In this document: positions 51,465 through 59,388 of the stretch, one piece after another
How the letters are laid out: every line of letters starts with the position of its first letter
Position numbering within the stretch: position 1 is the first letter of the stretch
From: Orenia metallireducens
Lineage (GTDB): Bacteria; Bacillota; Halanaerobiia; Halobacteroidales; Halobacteroidaceae
DNA length: 64,000 bases
Direction of reading: 5' to 3'
Assembly (NCBI RefSeq): GCF_001693735.1
Contig: NZ_LWDV01000008.1
Span: 587,224-651,223 of the forward strand
Position numbers and translations under genes: made by a program
Notes under the pieces: model-generated
Told to the model about the DNA's origin: nothing
The model's input: only the letters and a program-made list of their open reading frames with translations
Databases searched by the model: none

Positions 51465-52766
51465 TTACATTTCACCTAATAGGTAATCAATAAATTGCTG
51501 GGCTGTCCTACCTGAGCGTCCATTATTCCACATCTCCCATTGAATTGCTCTTTCTTTTAATTCTTCAGCAGATAGATTGATATTATTCTGTTTAGCCAAT
51601 TCCTTAACTATTTTTAGATAATCCTTCTGTTGTGGGGACTCATAGGAGATAGTGATACCAAAACGGCTAGCTAGAGATATCTTTTCTTGAATCGCATCAG
51701 ATAAGTGAATCTCGCCACTCTCCTGATCGCGATCACTCCATTTCTCTTTAATTAAGTGTCTACGATTTGAAGTAGCATAGAATAAGACATTATTTGGCTT
51801 TACCTCTACTCCACCTTCAATAATTGCTTTCATATACTTATACTCTGTTTCAAAGTCTTCAAAGGAGAGGTCATCCATAAAGATAATAAAGTATAGTCCC
51901 CGATCTTTAAGTATCTCCAATATCTTTGGTAATTCTCTCATCTGATATTTAGCAAGTTCAATCAAACGTAGACCCTGTGGAGCATATTGGTTCAATAGAG
52001 CCTTAATCGATGAAGATTTACCAGTACCACTATCTCCATATAGAAGTACATTATTAGCAGGCTTATTATTTAAAAAGGCTTCAGTATTTTTGATTAACTT
52101 CTCCTTTTGGCTCTCATATCCTATCAACTCTTTAAAGGTAATTGGATCACTATTGTTAATACCTATTAAGGAACTATCATCCCATCTGAAGGCTTTATAA
52201 TAGGCTACTTTCCCAGCACCAAAAGTATGATAATAGTTGCTAAGTTTCTCTAGTAGAATTTCTACAGAGTCGATATTATCAAAATCTCTTTTTAATTTTT
52301 CTAGTCTTTCTTGATAATGATTTTGATATCTTCTGTTGGATTTTGAGGGGGAGAAGTTATTAATAAATTTCTCCTCCTTAATATTTAGAAGTTGAGCAAG
52401 GTCATTGAGATTGAAATTATATATCTCTATGAGAATCTTTAGGTCATTAAGAGCCAATTGATATATAGTCCCTTTTAAGTCTTTATCCTTTTCACAGGCA
52501 AGACTAAAAGGGTTTTTGTCTTTAATAATTAGATTGAGGAGATAGTTCTGCCAAAGGTTTTCTTTATGCCCTTCCTCTTCACTAATTCTAATTAATTCAG
52601 CTAATAGATCATAATAATCTACCTGTAACTCTTCCACAGATGATTCTTTTTTGAGCTTTGAAAGTAGATTGCTAAATTTTTGAAGCAACTTATCTGCTAA
52701 AATCCCCCTATAAATCAGTAGTTTATTCAATTTTGAAAAAGAATCAGTTGTTGCTAAACTATCCAT
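51465..52766 (-). CDS. DUF815 family AAA+ ATPase
   Basis: This 433-residue ATPase has a helical N-terminal ~190 residues, then a AAA+ core: VLLYGDSGTGKSSSIKALL (Walker A), GLYFIIFMDDLSFED (Walker B), SNRRHLIKEKWSDRD and LASRFGITISYESPQQKDYLKI (sensor/arginine-finger region). The end RSGRTAQQFIDYLLG is typical of DUF815. Function of the family is not established. It is monocistronic; ATCCCTCCA on the plus strand provides its ribosome site. Confidence 0.88.
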   Translation of the reverse strand: MDSLATTDSFSKLNKLLIYRGILADKLLQKFSNLLSKLKKESSVEELQVDYYDLLAELIRISEEEGHKENLWQNYLLNLIIKDKNPFSLACEKDKDLKGTIYQLALNDLKILIEIYNFNLNDLAQLLNIKEEKFINNFSPSKSNRRYQNHYQERLEKLKRDFDNIDSVEILLEKLSNYYHTFGAGKVAYYKAFRWDDSSLIGINNSDPITFKELIGYESQKEKLIKNTEAFLNNKPANNVLLYGDSGTGKSSSIKALLNQYAPQGLRLIELAKYQMRELPKILEILKDRGLYFIIFMDDLSFEDFETEYKYMKAIIEGGVEVKPNNVLFYATSNRRHLIKEKWSDRDQESGEIHLSDAIQEKISLASRFGITISYESPQQKDYLKIVKELAKQNNINLSAEELKERAIQWEMWNNGRSGRTAQQFIDYLLGEM

Positions 52767-52897
52767 GTATATTTATCCCTCCAAGAATCATGTTCTAGTT
52801 GCTAACTATTTCGACATCAAGTTAAATAGACCTTTAAATCTACTCTAACAATTACTAGCCTTACACTTTCTTAATATAGAAATTAATAGAATAGAGA

Positions 52898-53010
52898 GAT
52901 AATGCGACAGTTTTACTTCAGTTTATAGTGTACAGTTAACAGTTAAAAGGTCTTTAAAACTGGAGAAAATTACTGTTTGAACGAAGCAAAAATTGAACTA
53001 AAATTTAGAG
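52898..53010 (+). mobile_element. MITE-like element, partial copy D
   Basis: It begins GATAATGCGACAGTTTTA and continues with CTTTAAAACTGGAGAAAATT and CTGTTTGAACGAAGCAA, which match the left part of copies B and C. The right half is missing; the sequence runs straight into the MarR remnant. Confidence 0.6.
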
Positions 53011-53271
53011 TTTAGTTCAGTAACAGTAATAGTTGATGCTTTAGTAGAGGATAATTTAGTCAAAAGATATAGAGATAGTGATGATAGAAGAGTAGTTTTA
53101 TTAGAAGTAACAAGTCAAGGAAGAGAGAAACTGAATCAGATATTAGAATCTAGGCAGAAGTTCTTACAAAAATGCTTAAATAAGCTTGAGATTAATGAGC
53201 AACATAAGTTGATTGCCTTATTGACTCCAATTCTAGATTATATGGAGGATTATTTTGAATCTTATAATTAA
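53011..53271 (+). pseudogene. MarR-family regulator, N-terminus lost
   Basis: The open frame reads SSVTVIVDALVEDNLVKRYR, then DSDDRRVVLLEVTSQGREKL and LNKLEINEQHKLIALLTPIL to a stop at 53269-53271. This is the recognition helix, wing and C-terminal dimerisation helix of a MarR regulator. The N-terminal half, expected just upstream, is replaced by MITE-like fragment D. It lies 18 bp before the MATE remnant, a classic regulator-exporter arrangement. Confidence 0.8.
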
Positions 53272-53288
53272 ATAGAAGGGTGGATATT

Positions 53289-53775
53289 ATGGTTGATTTA
53301 GCAGAGAATAAGACGCCAAGAGAGATTAGAAGGAGCATATTTAATTTAGCTTGGCTAGCAGTATTAAGAATGTTCTTACAGAGTATAGTAGGAGTAATAG
53401 ATTTTATCATGATAGGTAGCTTAGGTGCTACGGCTATTGCTGCTGTAGATATGAGTAAATAGGTTGATTATGGTGATTATAGGAGCTATGACAGCCTATT
53501 GCTTTAATAGCCCAGTCTATTGGTGCTAAAGATAAAGAGAAGGCCAATAAGATAATGGTTAACTCACTGACCACTGGGGTGTTTTTGGCTATAATTTTAG
53601 CGGTGTTAGGAGTTTTATTTTTAAGCGAATTCTTAAAAGCAATGATGGTATTAATGGAAGAAGTTGATAATAATGTTCTAAATCAAGGTAGTATCTATTT
53701 GAAGATTGTCTCTGCTTCAATGATCTTTGGTTTACCAATAATGATATCTTTAATTATAGTAGTTTCAATTATTTT
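53289..53775 (+). pseudogene. MATE-family efflux pump, decayed and truncated
   Basis: ATG 53289 starts AENKTPREIRRSIFNLAWLA, a typical MATE N-terminus. The frame breaks at about 53455, continues as VNRLIMVIIGAMTA, then breaks again near 53495 and resumes with ALIAQSIGAKDKEKANKIMV and EVDNNVLNQGSIYLKIVSAS. After ISLII (about 53770) the sequence is unrelated, so roughly two thirds of the ~450-residue transporter is missing. At least two frameshifts and a truncation make it non-functional. Confidence 0.85.
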
Positions 53776-53956
53776 ACTCTTAGTATCCTCTAGTTACCAT
53801 GCAGAATATAAAAAAGAGTTAAAGGATAAAGAAGAATATATTATAATGGAAAGTAGTAATTTTCTATATAAGGCTTATTCCGCTGACTATATTAGCTGGG
53901 ATGATAATTAGGATTTAGCTAACTCAATTGATATAGAGTATGAAGAAGTAAATTGA
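53776..53956 (+). pseudogene. Unidentified 3' gene remnant fused to the MATE fragment
   Basis: The frame continues from the MATE fragment with a hydrophobic stretch (VVSIILLLVSSSYHAEYKKE), then KDKEEYIIMESSNFLYK and YSADYISWDDN, a TAG at 53909-53911, and DLANSIDIEYEEVN to TGA 53954-53956. It does not fit a MATE protein. It looks like the tail of another gene joined by a deletion. I do not recognise the family. Confidence 0.35.
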
Positions 53957-54220
53957 TTGCATATTTATATAGAAACTCTTCAGAAGTTGTATAGTTTAGT
54001 AATATAGGTAGCTTTTGAAGAGATTTTGTTTTCAAATAATTTGTAGCAAAAGAAGGAAAAAATCATAATTTGTAGAATTCTCAATAAATATATACTTTCT
54101 ATGATCAGTTGATAGGTGAGGTGTATATTTAATAAGCGGTCATTATATTGGTTAGTAATCAGTATGAAACTCTCCACTATAAACTTTCAACTATAAACTT
54201 ATATTTTTGGGGTGATGAAG
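53957..54220. other. Non-coding region after the pseudogenes
   Basis: It is AT-rich with an ACTATAAACTTTCAACTATAAAC stretch related to other intergenic repeats. No gene is seen before the small frame at 54221. Confidence 0.35.
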
Positions 54221-54328
54221 GTGAGTGAAAAAGTTAGAGAAGAAGAGTATGATTTTGAAGAGGATGTAGAGATGGCTGTTAAGGAGATTATGGAAATTCT
54301 ATTTCCAGAAGAGAAGGAAGAGCTTTAG
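54221..54328 (+). CDS. Very small acidic protein, 35 residues
   Basis: GTG 54221 follows GGGGTGA at good spacing and is followed by a terminator 31 bp after the stop. The peptide is very acidic (EEEYDFEEDVEMAVKEIMEI to EEKEEL). No family is recognised. Expression is plausible because it has both a ribosome site and a terminator. Confidence 0.4.
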   Translation: MSEKVREEEYDFEEDVEMAVKEIMEILFPEEKEEL

Positions 54329-54358
54329 TAGCTTATTGCCTTACATATTTGTGGGTTT

Positions 54359-54387
54359 AGAGAGTTCCTGTGAACTCTCTTTTTTTA
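54359..54387. terminator. Terminator
   Basis: AGAGAGTTC/GAACTCTCT with a 4-nt loop and a seven-T run on the plus strand. It lies between the small acidic gene and the convergent cNMP-DUF2225 gene. Confidence 0.8.
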
Positions 54388-54399
54388 TGTTCTATATAT

Positions 54400-55629
54400 T
54401 TACTCCTTCTCTCTTCTTTTTTCTTCTCTAATCTCTATAAATTTATCTCTAGCCATCTCTTTATAGACTCTCTTAATTTGAGGATTACGGACTAAAGTAT
54501 CCAATAATGGTAAGGCCTCATCTTTTAAGCCATGCTTATAAAATAAGAAGGATAGTAAAAGTGTTATTTTGTTATTTTTACTATTTGAAAGCCTACTATG
54601 GTATTCTTTAAAATAAAATTCACGCAAATACTCCATTGCATTAAAAGAAGCCTCTTTAGCCAATTTTTCTTCAGCTACATCTTCATAAAGCCAACTTAAC
54701 TTCAACCACAAATAAGCAAGTTTTTCCTTACTAGCTTCAATTAAATTATATGATTCAATAGCTAAATAATAAGCATCAAAGACTTCATTTAGTTTTCTAG
54801 GTTCACTATAAGTTGGCTGGTAATTGGTACCTAAAATCTCCTGTACTCTGGCTTTAAACACCTCTTTTATCCTTCTTTTTCTACTATTACTTAGATCAAA
54901 AAAGTCATCCTTACTAGCTGTATAAAGGCATTTTGAGCATATCCAGATCTTATACCAATCTGGATTGAAGTCCTTATAAATTGGACGTAAATCATCTCTT
55001 GTCTCTTCAAGGCGTAAACGGGAATTTCGTATCTCCTTAACCTCTATCTTAGTAGAACAGATAGGGCAGTTAATAGTCTTATCATAAAGATAGTAATCAA
55101 AATCCTTTCCAGCTACCTCTGTATACTTACAATGACCATTAAGATAAAAGTTAGAGGTACTTTTGATTTCTTCTTTTTGTTCTGTATCTTCTTTGTTTTT
55201 GCTATTTAATTCCTCTTGTTTGGAAGGATTACTTAGCTTTTGAAATTCAATTACTGGTCGTTGTAAAAGTTCAATTCTAGAGCAAAGAGATCTTATTATC
55301 TTTTCATTTAAAATAGTTTGATTAGCTATTAATTTTTTAAAGTTTTCAGGAGAAAACTCTATTAAGGTACTATCTTCATAGGTAGTTGCTCTAGCAGAAT
55401 GTTTCTTTAATCCCAGTAATGCTAATTCTCCCAAAATATCTTCAGTACTAAGACGAGCAACCTCTTTCTCTTGTTCATCCTTATCTTTTATAAATAGTCT
55501 AACTAAACCTTTAATAATTAGATAAACCTTATCTGCTGACTCTCCATAACTAAAAATATTTTCACCAGCAGTTCTTTGTTGATAACTACCATATTTAGAT
55601 AATAAAGTATATAACGAACCGTTATTCAT
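54400..55629 (-). CDS. Cyclic-nucleotide-binding domain plus DUF2225 protein
   Basis: The 409-residue protein has an N-terminal cNMP-binding domain (about 8-115: GENIFSYGESADKVYLIIKG, GELALLGLKKHSARATTYED), but no DNA-binding helix-turn-helix. A charged linker rich in Lys/Glu follows, then DUF2225 with CPICSTKIEVKEIRNSRLR and WICSKCLYTASKDDF, which together give a four-Cys metal site. A helical TPR-like tail completes it. The phosphate-binding Arg of true cAMP receptors is only loosely kept, so the ligand is uncertain. It probably senses a signal through the N-domain and acts by protein contact. Confidence 0.82.
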   Translation of the reverse strand: MNNGSLYTLLSKYGSYQQRTAGENIFSYGESADKVYLIIKGLVRLFIKDKDEQEKEVARLSTEDILGELALLGLKKHSARATTYEDSTLIEFSPENFKKLIANQTILNEKIIRSLCSRIELLQRPVIEFQKLSNPSKQEELNSKNKEDTEQKEEIKSTSNFYLNGHCKYTEVAGKDFDYYLYDKTINCPICSTKIEVKEIRNSRLRLEETRDDLRPIYKDFNPDWYKIWICSKCLYTASKDDFFDLSNSRKRRIKEVFKARVQEILGTNYQPTYSEPRKLNEVFDAYYLAIESYNLIEASKEKLAYLWLKLSWLYEDVAEEKLAKEASFNAMEYLREFYFKEYHSRLSNSKNNKITLLLSFLFYKHGLKDEALPLLDTLVRNPQIKRVYKEMARDKFIEIREEKRREKE

Positions 55630-56442
55630 TAATTCATCTACCTTTCTAAATTTAATAAGAATTGAAACTTAGTATTATTGATTCTTAATCATATCTAAAA
55701 TCAAAGGCTAAAAAATACAATATAATAATATCATAGAATTATTTGATATACTAGAGTTGCTTTTGCTAAGTTACTAGATATCTGAAGATAGCTTAGATAA
55801 ACTAAAAAAATTACTTAGCACTTATTATAAAACAGAAAAATTTATAAATATATATAATTTGTTTTTTGATATATAGGAAAAATGATTGATTTATTATTCA
55901 TTCAGTTTATTATAATAATCCAATTTTAGAGTAGAATTTAAATAATAGATATTGTGACACTTTCGTATTAGTTGACAGTTAAGGTCTCTAAAGTTGAAGA
56001 AAATTTCTGTTTGAATGAAGCAAGTACTCTAAAAATAATTAGTTTAAGATGATTTTTGAATTAGGACTCTTGAATTCATTAATTTCAATGAATGTTGATT
56101 GCGTAGTGAGTAGGATTTGACACAGAAGGTTATTATTTCAAACCCGAAGAACTACGCCTGAAGAAGTACTCTTGGGGTGAAATCTAATATTTTGTTTACT
56201 TTTTAAAAAGTAAAAGTGTCCCAATATCCCCATTGAATTTCACCTTAAAATTCTTTATATATAATTCTTATATTAAAATATTTTACTAGGGTAATTTATC
56301 TCCGTTTATTTTGACAATCTATCATATCTATAGTAATCTAAATAAGTAATTCTAAATTTACTCAAATTTAAGCTGGGGATACTTAAATATTATATAATTT
56401 AATATTATACAGATTAAGCTAACCTTTGGGGAGGGGATTAAA
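55630..56442. other. Intergenic region between divergent genes, with MITE-like copy C
   Basis: About 810 bp with no coding frame. Copy C (55948-56228) is in the centre. The flanks are AT-rich and presumably hold promoters for the divergent genes. Confidence 0.5.
55948..56228 (+). mobile_element. MITE-like element, copy C
   Basis: The ends are GATATTGTGACACTTT and AAAGTGTCCCAATATC, an inverted repeat of about 16 bp. The core carries the family blocks GATTGCGTAGTGAGTAGG, AAACCCGAAGAACTACG and TGAAGAAGTACTCTTGGG. It has no coding frame and depends on a transposase elsewhere. Confidence 0.7.
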
Positions 56443-57126
56443 GTGGCAACTGGTAATATTACTAAGCAAATGAAATTAGGGATAATTGGTGGAGGCGAGA
56501 TAGGTAAAAAGTTACTAGAGATATTTTTGAAGATGGATTCTATTAAAGTAGAATATATTTCAGATATAAATAATGATGCTCCAGGTATAAGAATGGCAGA
56601 AAAAAAGAAGATTAAGACTACATCTAATATGATGGAAGTAGTTAAAGACCATAGTTTAGATTTAATTCTTGAGGTTACTGGTGTCAGTGAAGTATTATCA
56701 GCTATTGAAGATAATAAGGGGGAGAATACAGAACTAATCAGCAGTGAAGGGTCATATTTAGTTTATAATGTGATTGAAGAGTATAATAATTTTCAGAATC
56801 AATTACTAACAACAGTAATTAATCATCTAAATCAAGTATATCAAGAGATAGAGGATGACTCTCAAAATATTAATAAGCTCTTAGAACAGATTCAACGGAT
56901 TACTAAGAATCTAAATATGTTAGCTTTAAATGCCTCTATTGAGGCTGCTAGAGCAGATGCAAAGCAAGGTAATGGTAAAGGATTTGCTATAGTAGCAGAT
57001 GAGGTAAAGAACCTATCAAGTAGATCTAGTCAATTGGTAGATAATATTGAGGAGATAAATAAGGATATTAGAGATCTAAATGGTAGAATTTCAGAGGTAG
57101 TAGAGGAACTTAAGGGTAATGGCTAG
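56443..57126 (+). CDS. Rossmann-fold plus MCP signalling-domain fusion
   Basis: The 227-residue soluble protein has an unusual build. Residues ~10-115 form a NAD(P)-binding Rossmann domain (LGIIGGGEIGKKLLEIFLKM, VEYISDIN, DLILEVTGVSEVLSAI), like the N-terminus of homoserine or aspartate dehydrogenases. Residues ~120-225 are a short methyl-accepting chemotaxis hairpin tip (RITKNLNMLALNASIEAARA, GKGFAIVADEVKNLSSRSSQ). There is no membrane segment, HAMP or methylation bundle, so it may report nucleotide or redox state to CheA/CheW. GTG 56443 follows GGGGAGGGG. DUF503 follows 30 bp later. Confidence 0.8.
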   Translation: MATGNITKQMKLGIIGGGEIGKKLLEIFLKMDSIKVEYISDINNDAPGIRMAEKKKIKTTSNMMEVVKDHSLDLILEVTGVSEVLSAIEDNKGENTELISSEGSYLVYNVIEEYNNFQNQLLTTVINHLNQVYQEIEDDSQNINKLLEQIQRITKNLNMLALNASIEAARADAKQGNGKGFAIVADEVKNLSSRSSQLVDNIEEINKDIRDLNGRISEVVEELKGNG

Positions 57127-57156
57127 AATAAATATGTAGATGAGGTGATGATTAGC

Positions 57157-57441
57157 ATGATAGTGGGATTTTGTACAATAGAATTGAGAATCCCGATGAG
57201 CCATTCTCTAAAGAATAAGCGAGGAATATTAAAGAGTATTATCAACCGAATTAAAAATCGATTTAATGTATCTATTGCAGAAGTTGCTAATCATGATGAT
57301 TGGAAATTAGCAACTGTGGGAATAGTAACAATAAGCAATGACACCGTCTATATACAACAGTTATTAAATAAAGTAATAGAATATATAGAAAATAATTATC
57401 TAGATGTTCAATTATTTAATCATATTATAGAGTTTTTGTAA
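57157..57441 (+). CDS. DUF503 (YlxP-like) protein
   Basis: The 94-residue protein matches DUF503/YlxP: MIVGFCTIELRIPMSHSLKN, KRGILKSIINRIKNRFNVSI and AEVANHDDWKLATVGIVTIS. The family has a ferredoxin-like fold and is linked to ribosome-maturation loci (rbfA) in other Firmicutes, but its role is not settled. I chose ATG 57157 from the family N-terminus and GATGAGGTG spacing; ATGs at 57145 and 57148 are in frame. It is co-transcribed with the Rossmann-MCP gene. Confidence 0.82.
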   Translation: MIVGFCTIELRIPMSHSLKNKRGILKSIINRIKNRFNVSIAEVANHDDWKLATVGIVTISNDTVYIQQLLNKVIEYIENNYLDVQLFNHIIEFL

Positions 57442-57550
57442 TTAGTGGTAATCGACTAATAAATACTAAGAATTTTGGGTAGAACTAGGTCTCTATCCTA
57501 ATAGTTTAATATATGAAACATTAATAAGTTTTTATAAGGGGGAAATAATT

Positions 57551-58291
57551 ATGGCTAAAGAAGCTACGATTTACCATTTATATCATAGTGGGGTGGCAGT
57601 TAAGACAGCAAATCACTTTTTAATCTTCGATTATTATAATGATACTCCTAATAAAGGAAATAGAAATATTGTCAATGGTGTAATTACTAAGGATATTCTT
57701 AAACGTGAGGATAATATTATTGTTTTTGTAACTCATAATCATCATGATCACTTTAATCCAGTTATCTTTGAATGGGAACAGATGAACCCTGATATTACGT
57801 ATATCCTAAGTGATGATGTTGAGGCAGAGGAAGAGGATAATCGTTACACTATAAGCAAGTATCAAGAAATTAATTGGGAGAATGATATCTATATTAAAGC
57901 TTATGGCAGTACTGATCAAGGGTTATCTTACTATGTTGAAGTAGATGGATTGAAGATATTCCATGCTGGTGATTTAAACTGGTGGGATTGGAAGAGGTTT
58001 AGTGAAGAAGAAAGGAAGGTAGAAGAGGAAGATTACAAAAGAGAGGTTGAAAAGTTAACAGAGAAAGAGGTTGACTTAGCCTTTGTACCTGTTGATCCCA
58101 GATTAGAAGATAGTTATTACTTAGCAGGAAGGTATTTTGCTGAAACAATTAAGCCTCAAATGATAGTACCTATTCACTTTACCCACAAATATGATATCAC
58201 TAAGAAGTTCTCTCAACAACTTAAAGATTTACAAGTAGATGGAGCAATTATTGAAAGACGTGGTGAAAAGATTAAATTTAGAAAATATTAA
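57551..58291 (+). CDS. MBL-fold metallo-hydrolase
   Basis: The 246-residue metallo-beta-lactamase-fold protein has the zinc motif THNHHDHF (HxHxDH type), FHAGDLNWWDWKRF with a further metal Asp, and VPIHFTHKYD providing the last His. YHSGVAVKTANHFLIFDYYN at the N-terminus is typical of UlaG-like and related small hydrolases. Substrate is unknown. A charged insertion lies in the middle (EEERKVEEEDYKREVEKL). AAGGGGGAAA precedes the ATG. It is probably monocistronic. Confidence 0.85.
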   Translation: MAKEATIYHLYHSGVAVKTANHFLIFDYYNDTPNKGNRNIVNGVITKDILKREDNIIVFVTHNHHDHFNPVIFEWEQMNPDITYILSDDVEAEEEDNRYTISKYQEINWENDIYIKAYGSTDQGLSYYVEVDGLKIFHAGDLNWWDWKRFSEEERKVEEEDYKREVEKLTEKEVDLAFVPVDPRLEDSYYLAGRYFAETIKPQMIVPIHFTHKYDITKKFSQQLKDLQVDGAIIERRGEKIKFRKY

Positions 58292-58324
58292 ATTAAGAAA
58301 GTGATATACAATACTGTATTTCCT

Positions 58325-58352
58325 AAACCAGACATGTCATGTCTGGTTTTTT
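58325..58352 (+). terminator. Terminator after the MBL-fold gene
   Basis: AAACCAGACAT/ATGTCTGGTTT with a 3-nt loop and a T run. Confidence 0.85.
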
Positions 58353-58527
58353 AAATTGGTAGAAGAAGACAACAACTATCTTAAAAATCAGAAATTATAC
58401 TATTAAAATTTTTGTCTAGACCAACAAAAATATAACAGATGGCTTGTAATAATTCCCATTGATAAATCACATCTCTAATAACTATGAATATAATATTGTA
58501 TATTATTTTTGATAAAGAGGTGATATT

Positions 58528-59073
58528 TTGGGAGAATATAATAAGAGTAAAATAGAGTTACAGCAAGCTCCACCAAATACTGAGGCTTATCAAATCAAAG
58601 CAGGTGATACACTTTACTCATTGGCTCAGCGCTTTAACACAACAGTATCTGCAATTATTTCTGCCAACCCTGAGATAGATCCTGATAATTTACAGGTTGG
58701 AGATAAGATATTTATACCATTACAAAAAGAGTATCCATCTTGCCCAGAAGGAAATTACTATACTATCAAAGCAGGTGATAGTTTCTATGCTATAGCAGAT
58801 AGGTTTAATATATCAGTAGATGACTTGCAGGAAGCTAATCCTTATGTTGAACCTAATAACCTCAAAGTTGGTGAAGTAATCTGTATACCTTTAGCTACTC
58901 CACCTGTAGAATGCCCTCAAGGATCGATTCTTTATATCGTAAAAAAGGGAGATACCTTTTACTCTATAGCTAAAAAATATAAGATTTCAGTAGCTGAATT
59001 AAGAGATGCTAATCCAAGAATTAATCCTGATGAATTATTAATTGGTCAAAAAATTTGTATTCCTGTTGATTAA
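58528..59073 (+). CDS. Triple LysM-domain protein
   Basis: The 181-residue protein contains three LysM modules of about 45 residues (YQIKAGDTLYSLAQRFNTTV, YYTIKAGDSFYAIADRFNIS and YIVKKGDTFYSIAKKYKISV), separated by short Pro/Cys linkers (YPSCPEGN, PVECPQGS). LysM binds N-acetylglucosamine polymers. There is no signal peptide, which suggests attachment to the forespore side or coat as in SafA/SpoVID-like proteins, or non-classical export. TTG 58528 follows GAGGTGAT. Confidence 0.85.
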   Translation: MGEYNKSKIELQQAPPNTEAYQIKAGDTLYSLAQRFNTTVSAIISANPEIDPDNLQVGDKIFIPLQKEYPSCPEGNYYTIKAGDSFYAIADRFNISVDDLQEANPYVEPNNLKVGEVICIPLATPPVECPQGSILYIVKKGDTFYSIAKKYKISVAELRDANPRINPDELLIGQKICIPVD

Positions 59074-59115
59074 GAATTAGTATTTGGATTAATTTTAAAA
59101 TTAAAGTTGAGTTTT

Positions 59116-59140
59116 ACCAGCTTAAAAAGCTGGTTTTTTT
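59116..59140 (+). terminator. Terminator after the LysM gene
   Basis: ACCAGCTT/AAGCTGGT with a 3-nt loop and a seven-T run. Confidence 0.85.
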
Positions 59141-59254
59141 ATAGCAAGATACTAAAAACACGTACATTTATACTTGAGTTTATTATTTTTATTAGTTTAT
59201 TTTCTAATATGATATTGTTTCTTTTATAATTTACTTATCTTAGTCGAATTTTGT

Positions 59255-59283
59255 TTGATTTTTACCTTGATATCAAGTATAAT
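59255..59283 (+). promoter_or_regulatory. Sigma-A promoter for gltBD
   Basis: TTGATT (59255-59260) and TATAAT (59278-59283) are spaced by 17 bp, about 105 bp before gltB. Confidence 0.65.
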
Positions 59284-59303
59284 AATAGAACAAGATTTTT
59301 TAT

Positions 59304-59330
59304 TATGAAATTCTTTTTCATATTATGAAA
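59304..59330 (+). promoter_or_regulatory. Operator-like inverted repeat in the gltB leader
   Basis: TATGAAA (59304-59310), N5, TTTCATA (59316-59322) form a perfect dyad, and a third TATGAAA half-site follows at 59324-59330. Located just past the expected transcription start, it could be a repressor site. The regulator is unknown. Confidence 0.45.
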
Positions 59331-59388
59331 AGTTAAAGTCGTAAATAATGTAAAATTATTAATAATAGCTAGTAGAGGAGGAGTAGAG

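Larger units (their letters stand above)
59074..59388 (+). other. Intergenic region with gltB promoter and operator-like dyad
   Basis: It holds the LysM-gene terminator, a good promoter (59255-59283) and the palindromic site at 59304-59330 before gltB. No gene is seen. Confidence 0.6.

Noticed and set aside
53280-53911. Two short intact membrane proteins in place of the MATE remnant
   Set aside because: The frames are consecutive pieces of one MATE protein separated by frameshifts, not independent genes.
53980-54177. 65-codon minus-strand frame after the MATE remnant
   Set aside because: It is AT-rich with hydrophobic, low-information translation and no ribosome site.
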